DNA of 64,000 nucleotides from Ceratodon purpureus (lineage: Eukaryota > Streptophyta > Bryopsida > Pseudoditrichales > Ditrichaceae): the NCBI GenBank assembly GCA_014871385.1, contig CM026428.1, positions 3,691,621 through 3,755,620 on the forward strand, read 5' to 3'. Positions 43,102-53,804 of the stretch are shown here, in pieces. Numbering within the stretch: position 1 is the stretch's first letter; the number at the start of each line of letters is the position of its first letter. The notes below the pieces were generated by a model. It worked only from the letters and a program-made list of their open reading frames with translations, was not told the DNA's origin and searched no databases. The position numbers and the translations under genes were made by a program.

Positions 43102-43847
43102 CAGGGGGAAGCACAATAAAGTGGACCAAAAAAGTGCTTAGCTTTTCCCCAATTTCAGCCCCTTCCGTAAATACTAGCGAAAGTGGGATCTACGTTATGT
43201 CGATGCAAAATTAAGTTTGGAATATAGAAAGTAGACTTGATCTTCTTCGACTTCCCAAAGTTGCGGAAGAAGACATTGAGTTTACAATGAATATAGAGAC
43301 GTCGAAGTCGGGCTAAGTGAATGCAATCATTTAGAAAAGTGAACATAATGGTTTAGGGTTTTGTCCAAAATCACTTACAATTTAGCAATGCCCTTTATAT
43401 TATTAAGAGGTATTATAAAATAGTCAATTCATATACTCATTAATTGGTTTAGGGTTCCAAAAGTACCGCAAAGATGTTTTTTAAGTGGGTCACTTCCGCA
43501 GTAATTACTAATCATTGTGCGTTTGCTTTCACTGAATATTGTTTTTTAAATTGGAAAAAACATCCTCTAAAGACAATAGAGGACACCAAACGAAGAAATT
43601 AAGACTTTGATAAAGTTATTTTTCATGATTTAGAACTACTGGTCAAATTTGGTTTCAATTGAGGATGTTCTTTTCATGAAGATGCATGTAAGATACCTAA
43701 CGACACCCCAGAAAGTGACTAAAATGCTCAAAAACTACACCAATATGCTCAAAATCAGCTTTGAGCCTTAAAAAACAGCACACTTCATATTCACTTCTTA
43801 ATGATCACATTTTGCCCATTGTCGTCCACTTTATTGTGCTCTCCCCC
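43102..43847. mobile_element. Non-autonomous TIR element, 3-bp TSD family (copy 4, arm-specific)
   Basis: The ends are CAGGGGGAAGCACAATAAAG and CTTTATTGTGCTCTCCCCC. TAG is duplicated at 43099-43101 and 43848-43850. The left arm carries the empty site with a single TAG (read on the minus strand near 7520), so the insertion followed the inverted duplication and the 3-bp target duplication is established directly. Confidence 0.92.
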
Positions 43848-44872
43848 TAGATCATTTTAATATCACTTGAGTGGACATTGAATCCATGTCTAGATTTCCT
43901 CACTCATCATCTTGAGTGTGTAAGTGACTGACTTTCCCAAAAAGACATTAGTGTCTGTCATTTTATAGAAGATTCCTCAGAAGTCACTTGAGTCTCTCTA
44001 GTTGTTACATCTCATGTAAGAGATATCAAAAGTCACTTGTCATTGTTGTTTCCATCAAAGAGCTTGTCGCGCCTATTTACATCATTAAAGCAAGAAGGTT
44101 CATTGGAAGTGAAAGAAGATTCATTAAAAGTCACATGTGATTGCTGTTTACATCATTATCTACGGTGGCTATTCACATCATAGAATAAAAAGGATTTAGT
44201 AGACCAGGGACCTCACATGACTCTATGGCTTTCAACATCAAAGAAGAAAGGCACAGTATTAGACGACAGCTGTGCATCAATATTGCTGATAATTTTATTA
44301 TGAGTTGAACGGACATTGCATCAGTGAATGAATTTCTTAGATTACAATATTTGTCAAAAGTCACTTGGCCTTGATGTTGGACACATCATAGAAGACAAAT
44401 CCAATTGGATAGGCCATTGACTCCAACTATCCTACATGTACTAAACAAAAGATCCATTCTAGCCAGACATTGTAAGTAGGAAGCATAAGATTAGAGAATT
44501 TGTTTCATTTGATTTGGCTTACATACATAAAAAATGACATCTATATAATTTAAGTAATTTTTCTTGTGAGTAACATATGACATCTAAGTTGTGCATTAAG
44601 TGGCTATCATCTATCAAGAGCCCTTGGATGCATCCTTCAAAAGTTAAAACTAACATGTGTAATGAAATGTGCCTTACAAAAGTGTCATAAATTATGTTTC
44701 AAGAAGGAAGCTGTGATGGATGAAAGTTAGAAATCATTTGTACTTTTGTACAGTTTGGAAAAATGACAGATCCTGAATAGTGTCGTATCCCATTTTGGGA
44801 GCACTAGGTAGGCCCTCAGAGGTTATGTTAAACCCAAGTTCTTGCTGTTAAAAAACAAATTTTGTGTAACTA

Positions 44873-46372
44873 CTGGGAGAAGCACAATAAAGTGGACCAC
44901 AAAAGTGCTTAGCTATTTGTCAATTTCAGCCTTTTGCAAAAATTGCACAAAAGTGATGGAAAGATGTAACTGAAGTCAATTTTTTCTGCTAATATGGATG
45001 AACACAACTTGTTTTTTCTACAAGTTGAAAAAGTTTCGTGCAAAGTAGACTCTTTAAAGTTATTGTATGAAGGCTTTAAATCCAACTAAAGTGAATGCAA
45101 TCATTTGAAGAAGTGTCTAGAAATGAACCAAAAACTATCTAAAAATCACTTTTAATTAAGTGGTGCCCTCCGTATGTTTAAGAGGTATTCTAAAATAGTC
45201 AATTCATATACTTGTTAATTTGTTTAAGGTTCCAAAAGTACCGCAAGGATGTTTTTTAAGAGGGTCACTTCCGCGGTACTTTATGTGCGTTTGCTTTCAC
45301 GGAAGGGCGTAAGCATGGTAAAGTGGACCAAAAAAGTGCTTAACTATTTGTCAGTTTCAGCCCTTTTGGAAAAATTGCACAAAAGTGACGGAAAGATGTA
45401 ATTGAAGTCAATTTTTTTTGCTAATATGGATTCTCAACTTGTTTTTCTACAACTTGGAAAAGTTTCGTGCAAAGTAGACACTTTAAAGTTATTGTATGAA
45501 GGCTTTAAATCCAAGCAAAGTGAATGCACTCATTTGGAAAAGTGAACATAACGGTTTAGGGTTTTGTCCGAAATCACTTTTAATTTCGCGGTGCCCTCTC
45601 TATATTTAAGAGGTATTCTAAAATTGTCAATTCATATACCCATTAATTGGTTTAGCATTCCAAAAGTACCGCAAGGATGTTATTTAAGAGGGTCACTTCC
45701 GCGGTACTTTTTGTTACTTTTTTTTCACCGAACATTGTTTTTAAAATTGAGAAAAACATCCTCTAAAGACAACAGAGGGCACCAAATGAAGAAATCAAGA
45801 CTTCGGAAAAGTTCATTTTCATGATTTACAACTAGTGGTCAAATTTAGTTTCAATTCAAAATGTTTTTTTTATGAACTTGTGTAAGATACCTTGCGACAC
45901 CCTAAAATGTGACTAAAATGCTCAAAAACTACACCAAAATGCTCAAAATCAGCTTTGAGCTTTAAAAAACAGCACACTTCATATTCACTTGTTAGTGGTC
46001 ACATGTTGCACTTTGTGGTCCACTTTATTGTGCTTACATCCGGAACAATAAACATTGTGTTTCAAATTGAAAAAAACATCCTCTAAAGACAACAAAGGGC
46101 ACCAAATGAAGAAATTAAGACTTTTGAATAGTTCATTTTTATGATTTAGAATTAGTGGTCAAATTAAGTTTCAATCGAGGATGTTCTTTTTATGATGATG
46201 GGTGAAAGATACCTCAGTGACATCCTAGAAAGTGACTAAAATGCTCAAACACTACACCAAAATGCTCAAAAATCAGTTTTGAGCCTTTAAAAAACAGCAC
46301 ACTTCATATTCACTTCTTAGTGATCACATTTTGTACTTTGTAAATTGTGGTCCACTTTATTGTGCTCTCCCT
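44873..46372. mobile_element. Non-autonomous TIR element (right-arm copy of 5727-6491, with nested insertion)
   Basis: Same insertion as in the left arm, flanked by CTA (44870-44872 and 46373-46375), which is TAG on the other strand. It is lengthened by the nested copy at 45304-46041. Confidence 0.88.
45304..46041. mobile_element. Nested non-autonomous TIR element (copy 5, arm-specific)
   Basis: Inserted into an older member of its own family; the left arm shows the uninterrupted host near 6065. The ends are diverged (GGGCGTAAGCATGGTAAAG and CTTTATTGTGCTTACATCC) and the probable duplication is GGA. It must postdate the arm duplication. Confidence 0.8.
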
Positions 46373-46375
46373 CTA

Positions 46376-48478
46376 CTTTCAACATTAGGGAATCATGCAG
46401 TGTCATGTCTTGGCCCTTTGCACAAGCCATCATACGAAAGGTGGTTTAGAGTACTGAAATTACGCTACTTGGTGAAGGATCACGAACCTGCCTTAGCTGC
46501 ACAATATGGAGATGGTGAGTGAACACTGCGATAATTAGGCAACGAACATCTGGTTCTCCTCCCAATCTCCTTTTGGTTCCAAGTTCTATGGTAGAACGAC
46601 CAAAAATGGCGCAGTGCCAAAAATGGAGCTCTAGTCATCTTCCCTCAGAGGTACATAATAGCTTCCCCACCCAACAGTACCATGTACTGATGGAAAACAT
46701 TATAGGGTGCGATTTTAGGGCACCATTTTAGAAACACCTATGAATCCATCTTCAAATATTCATAACTAATTGTAGAAGAATCCAAAAATGATGATTCCAC
46801 TTGCTCCAACTTTTTAATTAGTTTCCCCATGCATGAAAATTATTTGCACTCTTAAATTTGCAGTAGATTCACCAGGCTGAAATTTGCGCCATTATTGGAC
46901 GCTTTACCATAACTTCTAACTTAGTCCCAGCGGTAACCAAGTTATTTTCTGCATCAAGGCTCTCTCAAATTTCTTGAGCTGCACTTTAAACTTCAATCTC
47001 TCTTCAAAGTTGATTCTTGCCATAGCCCAATGGCCAACCAATATCTTGATATTCTCACCTGGATCCACCTTGACCTACCTTGAAGTCCAGAGCAGATCAC
47101 AAGAACAAAACTTGGCCAGTGCTTGTGCCTGATTCCTGAAGATTTGTGACTCCACCAAGGAATCACCTGGATTTATATGGTCATGCACTTAAGCCCTTAC
47201 AGCTTCACAGCTGAAGTTGGTGCCTCAAAATCTTACACCTGTAGCCTTCTGAATTCTTACCTATCGCTACAAATACTGGAATTTACAGTAAGTGGATAGA
47301 GTTTCAGTATCCATTGAGCTCATTGTTCATGATGCTTGCTGCACTTTTGAATCCCACCTCTAAGGCAGACTTCAGATTTGAATGCCACTTCTCCACAGCT
47401 GTTATCACCAAAGGCTGCTTGTTTTCATTCCTGAATTAACTCTTGGGCAACTCAATGATGCTAAGTAGAATTCAGCATTGGTTATTTGATGATGTGTCAT
47501 TAGAATGAAGCTTGTCAAGCACTTATTAAGTTTTAACCCCACACCATAATTACTTCCCTAATGCACTTGAGCTGTTATCATAAGGACTTCACTGGGAAGA
47601 AATTAGAATTATGATCTCACCTCAGGGCCGGCTACTCACATCTCACTTGCAACCCAAATTCCCACCTATCACAAATTACGCAGAATACCAAGGCTCAATC
47701 ACGGTGACTCGCACCTCAAGGCACATTCCCCAACTCATTTCCAAATTACTCTTGGAACATCAGTAAACCCCTCTGGATCTCCCATTGTGAAAACCCATCA
47801 CCATTGGTCCGCTCCCAACTCTATCAGCTCATGTAGCCTCAACCCCCAACAAATAGCCCCACCAACAAACCAAGTAGCCCAACACTTTAACCCCTCCAGA
47901 GCCCTCAGAACCACCCCAGGGCAGCTGCAACATTAGAATCGGGGGGAATAAAAAAGAAAAAAAGAAACACCACCATTGACCAAACCAGTAACTTGGCACC
48001 ACCTGTCAATCAGACAAACAAACCACCCTCGGGCCTCGGGCAGCTTCAGAAATAAAAACAAAGATGATTCACGAAAAAGCCTTGCCATCCGACAAACCAC
48101 CAATGGATGAAACAAATGCAAAAATCACCCTGAATAAAAAGATGGACAAGGAAATAAGATGATGACAAACGAAGTTGCTCAACTCATTTGACTCGTTAAA
48201 ATGAAATTAAAATGAAAATGAAAACGAAAATATTGAAAATGAGAAACGAAACCGGATCAGCAAAGGCATTGGACTCGTTGGACTCCGGGCGAGGGAGCAG
48301 GCGAGGGCGATTAGTGGGGACCAGCGAGAAAAGCGTAAGCTAATTAGTGAAGTGACGCGGTACGTAAGACGGCCTCATGCAATGGCATTCTCTGTAATGA
48401 CGGGCAGGCTCGGCCCCCTCCCCGCGGGCAGACGCAAGCGAAAGAGATCCATTCACACGGCGACAGAGGGGCTCGCCG

Positions 48479-48480
<2 letters not shown>
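46376..48480. other. Non-coding BELL upstream DNA, right arm
   Basis: Mirror of 3623-5723. No gene recognised. Confidence 0.6.
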
Positions 48481-48545
<65 letters not shown>

Positions 48546-48570
48546 AGGGAAAGAGAAGGGGGAGAGAGAG
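48480..48570. repeat. (GA)n microsatellite
   Basis: Polypurine GA/GAGC tract about 0.9 kb upstream of the BELL start, mirror of 3537-3622 with a different repeat number. Confidence 0.85.
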
Positions 48571-49486
48571 AGAGGGCGAGTGAGTGAGTGCGCGACCAAT
48601 TGCAACCTTGAGCCTGGTGAGAGACGCCGGAGGGCGCGTTGAAGGCTTGCAGAGCGACTAGAGCTTATGACTTGAGGCATGAGGGCGAGGACGACGACCA
48701 CAACAGCAGCAACACTCTGAGAGGCGGAGCGCACGTCTCTCTCCATCGACCGCGACTAGCCTCGCTCGTGCATCTCCAGCCGGAGGAGGACGGCGACTGC
48801 GACGTTCGGCCGGGTGCCTAGCCTTGCGAGCGATATCGACATCGAGCGCTGTGGTGCATCATTGCGGCCGTGGGAGGTCGCCGGCTTGGGAGACTGCTAT
48901 CATACCGCACTGTGCGTTTCTTAGCGCAAGGGTGAACCGTTTGAAATGGCGCGTGGCGTGGTGCCGTGAGCGTGGGAGGGAGGAGAGCAAGCCGGTGGTG
49001 AGATATTCATCGCGTGGCCCTCTGGTGTGGTCCTCTGCGGGGCGCTCCGGTGTGCGGTCCAAGCTGGAGGAGTTGAAGTTAGTTTGTTTCTGATGGAGGT
49101 GCTGGGAGTGTGTTGAGTTGGAGGAGGCGAGCTGCGGGGTGATCAGTTCATGCTGGAGGTCGGGGGTGATTGTGCGGTGGACGTGGGAGAGGAGGAGGAG
49201 CTTAGAGAAGAGAAGTGACGAGAAGACAAGGGAGGAGAAGAGAGGAGGACCGTGCTTGTGTGAAGGAATCGACGGGGAAATGGCCGGAGTTTGGTGCGCG
49301 TGACGGGAGGCGTTGCGAGGTAAAGCCCGGCGGTTTGAGAGCGCGTGGATACTGCTGTAGGTTAAGGTCTGAGGCGTGAAGCGTTTTGGTTGTGCGGAGG
49401 AGGTTGCTGCGGAGGAAGTGTTCGTGTTGGAGTGGAATCGAGCAGGTAAATCCCGCGGACGGTGGGTTTCCGAAGACGTTCTTAGA

Positions 49487-52400
49487 ATGGATCCAACGGA
49501 CTCGTCTTTGCGAGCGTACCCCGGCGAGACAAGCCAAAGCTTGCAAGCTCCTGATCATCAGTACAACAACTCCATGGTAGCTGCCGACTCCTACAACTTT
49601 GTGACGGGGGGAGGGGTGCTGGTGGCCCCCCTCCAGGATCAAGCAAGCCAGCTGCAGTTCTCAGAGGAGGGGGCAGCAGGCCAAGGCCACCCTGCATCGG
49701 GTGCAGGCTTAATCGGGACACTCTTCACGGGGGCCTACCCGAGTCAGTCGCCATCTGTTCCACCGTCTCTCTGGGAATATAGTAGAGGCAACGGAGGGTT
49801 GTACGACAATCCCAGCATGCAGAACCTCCAAATTGGTGGAAGCGGCATGATGACGGCACCTCATAGTGAAGCTCAGCTCCTACTCGATTGTTTTCAAGGA
49901 GGATCCTTCAATGTTGGCGGTCATAGCGACCATGGGGGTGTTTACTACCCTCCAGCACCCAACAACCAGCAAGAACCGATGGCACAGGCTCTGCATCATG
50001 TGGGTACAGCAGGATACAGCTCAAACGCCGGTTTTCATGCTGATGGGCGGGTCCAAGCTAGTGCTACCACGTCGATGTTGTATCCGACACACGATGAAGG
50101 AACTGCAACACCACAAGCCGCCTGCGACCAGGGCCAGCAACAGTATGGTGTTGATCCATATCTAGCCGCATCTGTAGGGGGGCTTCCCCTGTCGCTACTT
50201 GATCAGCTCTCAGCAAGCCGCGGTGCAGATCCAAACTTCGATTGGCGAAATGTGGGGAATGAACATTCGTTTCTACCTATGAATGAAGATTCCCAAATTC
50301 ATCAGTCCCAGTTTGAAACTGATCCCCGTGTGCCTCAGTTTAATGTATCACGTCACGATCTCTCACATATGCAACAAACAGACCACATGTCAAATGGAGT
50401 TGGATTGCATATGGAAGGCTTGGAAGGCATCGCCGTCAATGGGCAAGGCTTGTCCTTATCTTTGTCTTCACATCAATCGCAGTTCCATTCGGTGGGAGGT
50501 CAGCTGCAAGAAAGTGACCAGATGGGAGCTCTGGGTCAGGCGGCTGCTATATCGAACACCAAGGAGCTCGCCTCAAGGTATTTAGCGGGAGGTAATGCAG
50601 ATTTGAGCCGTTTCCGAACCCACTCCAGAGATGACGCCACGATGGGGGCAAGATTTCTACAGGAACATATCGACAGTACTGCAGGCCGGCAGCATCTTGC
50701 CGCGAGCAGTCACGGTAATCTATCAGGTGCCGGGCCGAGCAACCATATATCCGCGTCGAGGTTCATCAGGTCGGCTCAAGCCATACTCAACGAAGTCTGT
50801 AGGGCGACCGCCCTGAAGCGGCCTCCAAGGCCAGCCAGATCTTCCGATCATCAGCAGTATAACAACTGGCACAGTATGGCTGGAGCAAGCGCGTCTGCAG
50901 GTGTGGGTGGCACCCTTACGGACAATATTGGAAAGGAAATCTCGGCTGGCTCCTCAAGTACAATCCCCAACGGAGTGACCTCCGGGAGGAATTCAGCTGC
51001 CCCAGCATTCAACATTCACTCCTCCCCACTTCTAGCTGTTTCTCAAATGGCTGTAGTCGACTACTCGCAGATCTTCGCGGGTCGCGCTGATGCAGCCAGC
51101 ACGGAGATCGGAGACGGTCTCCAATCGAAGAAGCAAAAGCTTGGCCTTCTGCTTGAGGAGGTATGTTATTTCTGTATTTTGGGATGCCTTTCTTCGCTGA
51201 TTCTCCAAGTTTGGATCGTTTGATCATGGACATCGTAATAACCCTCGAATCCGTTCCACTTACAACAGCATTGTACTGTCATTAGCAGGTGGAGGCTAGT
51301 TATCGCCGGTACTGTGATCAACTTCAGCTCGTCGTTACTGCGTTTAACTCCCGGGCAGGGCCGAACACAGCAACTCCCTATACCACACTCGAGTTGCAAG
51401 CAATGTCACGCCACTTCAGGTTTACTAAATGATGCCAAAATCTCATCTATGATTGGACATGGATGCCTCGGAATGGTTTCCGACAGTGAATCGTCCTGAT
51501 TTAATTTCCCTTTTTCCTTTCGAATTTGATGTTAGGACGTTCCTTGGTTGATGTACAGATGAATGTGAATGTTACCAATGCGTACTAGATGAAGTCATGA
51601 TACACGTAACATATAAACAGTAGTGTAATGATGACTGAACGCACATGATATGTCCTGCTCAATTCCTGAAGGCTGTTAGGAACAGTAAATTCTCAAAATC
51701 CGCTCTGGTAGGTGTTTTCCGACACTGGATGAAATCGAGGAAGGGTGACTCAACTTGATAACATTCTAACTCATCACTTGAGGCCTGATTCAAACCCCAA
51801 GTTTATCCTCAAACTGACTCCCCTGGACCGACAGGGCCTGCACGGGGACCTTCCATTAACTCTGTCGTCACGAAGTCCACCAGTTCCAGCTTTGCGCCTA
51901 ATCCGTTTTTAATGTCATTCCTGTGAGGCATATCGATGATGATGCTGTGAAATTCTGAGAAAAATACGTCCGTGTACATGTGTAGCACTAGTGTTAAGTC
52001 CTCACTAAAACTTGACATCGGCTCTTCGTTCCTTGACGCTTTGCAGACGCTTACGGGACGCGATCGGGAACCAGCTGAAGGTAGTTAAAAGAGCCCTTGG
52101 GGAAGAGGTTGACAGGAACGCAGGATTAGGAGAATCCTCAAGACCACGCTACGTTGACCAGCAGCGTGCGCTCCAGCAGCTGGGAATGCTGCCGCAGAAT
52201 GCGTGGCGACCCCAGAGGGGCCTTCCAGAACGAGCCGTTTCTGTGCTGAGGGCCTGGCTTTTTGAGCACTTTCTGCATCCGTAAGACATCTATCATTCCA
52301 TCTCGTGATTCCCAGAGAACACCGTGCACAAAGAGTAGGCTGTTTTCCAACATCTCGAGTGCTAGACTCATATACTCTGCACTAGTGCTCATATCAATTC

Positions 52401-53611
52401 CATCAATTCCAGAGTCACAGCGAGTCTTGCGTAAGCGTCTCCCAACAACCTATCGAACGTCAGATCGGACGGCACTCGACATGTTTGCATTCACGTACAT
52501 GCATCCAAGAAATCCTTGAAGTCTGAAAGTGTCCGAGTGCATGATGTTTCGTGTGGTGAATACTAATTAAGCTCATGTTGATTTGAGCAGATATCCTAAG
52601 GACGTTGACAAGTTATCTCTCGCGAAGCAGACCGGCTTGACAAGGAGTCAGGTACTTTCTACTCACTGAAGTGCATAATTCTTCGTCGTGCGATGCTGTG
52701 CTGATAGACGCTGGGTGGCTCCAGATCAGAAACAATAAATGAATAATTGAACAGTCCACTGACCGGTAGAAATCAAATCTTGATGCCATGCTTGCAATAT
52801 GGTTGTCTGACGCTTTCGAGAACAGGTTTCCAATTGGTTCATCAACGCTCGCGTTCGGCTTTGGAAACCAATGGTGGAAGAGATGCACGTCGAGGAGCAG
52901 AAGGAGAGTGACGAGCGCCAGGCGGCTGAAAGAGCTGCGAGGGATCAGGCGGGAGTTGAGAACGGCACCTTCGAGCAGTTTGAAGGCGACAGAGGTAATT
53001 CTGGCTTGCTTCACGAGGTCAGTGCAAACGCACAGGTGTCCAGGCCGATTCCCAGTGCCAAGACGAGAAACGAAGACAAAGAGCATGTTGATAACGGTCC
53101 CATCGTCGTCACGGAAGTTGGGGGGACATCCGCCGAAGTTCATCCACATCCCGTGATTCCCGCGGGTCGAAGTCTGGATGCTGATGTTGCGGGAAACCAC
53201 AATCAAGACGGTCCAGAAACGAAGAAAGCAAGACCAAATTCTGCCTCCGAAGGTTTCAAACCTGTGATCGCATCCCCGATGCCCCCTGGAATGAACGTCG
53301 AAGGTGCAGAACCAGGGGAGTTCACCAAGGGGAGTGAAAGCAGAGTCAGAAAGAATTATGTGGAGGTTGGAATAGACGACGTTGATGAGAGCGGAGAGAT
53401 AGGAATTTTTGAAGACGAAGGTCTTCCAGATTTGAATGGTGACACCGAAGTTGAAAGTCGGGAGGGAGAAGATGAGTCCGTTCCAGACTCTCCCAAAGAG
53501 AAGGCTATGCCTGCACAGAGTGGTGCTAGCGAATGTAGCAGCTCCAGCGGGTCGAGTGACAGTGATTCGGAAAGCTCAGATAGTGGTGATAGTCGCAGTG
53601 GGACTAGGTGA
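49487..53611 (+). CDS. BELL: BELL-type TALE homeobox protein (N-terminal part of BELL-ELL locus)
   Basis: Exons inferred from GT-AG sites and frame: 49487-51160, 51289-51419, 52047-52280, 52591-52651, and 52826 to 53611 (or to donor 53607). From M49487 (MDPTDSSLR) the order is: a Gln/Ser/Gly-rich N-terminus; the SKY-like motif [14 protein letters not shown] (about 424-438); the BELL motif (about 550-610, [12 protein letters not shown] ... RHFRRLRDAI); and a TALE homeodomain (about 657-715) with the PYP three-residue loop and WFIN (704-707). [12 protein letters not shown] then follows, as usual after BELL homeodomains. The last exon runs on for about 240 residues into an acidic, Ser/Asp-rich tail ending in a stop at 53609-53611, giving 961 residues. 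The stop overlaps a donor (AG|GTGA) that leads in frame into the ELL exons. It is a nuclear DNA-binding partner of KNOX proteins by family. A longer frame also opens at 49376. Confidence 0.88.
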
Positions 53612-53804
53612 ACTAAACTTCGTCTTTAAGACGATCCCTTGACTTTTATCTTCTCTTCATGTTCAAACTTCAGTGTTCATTTTTTGTATTGCTTTTTGTC
53701 TTTTTTTGTCTTTGTTTTTGTTTTTGTATTTTTTTACCCTCCATCATTACTAATTGATGGAGTTTCCCATGAGTTACTGATGAAATTATTACTGGTTGTG
53801 ACAG

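Larger units (their letters stand above)
42480..52101. repeat. Right arm of large inverted duplication
   Basis: Reverse complement of 1-8180. It is longer than the left arm by about 1.5 kb, almost all explained by two TIR-element insertions (43102-43847 and 45304-46041). The outer limit of the pairing cannot be set, because the left arm is cut by the window start. Confidence 0.93.

Noticed and set aside
1-52101. Arms as two haplotypes wrongly joined by assembly
   Set aside because: Not excluded, but the spacer and arm-specific insertions make a real inverted duplication more likely; it should be checked with read depth and long reads.
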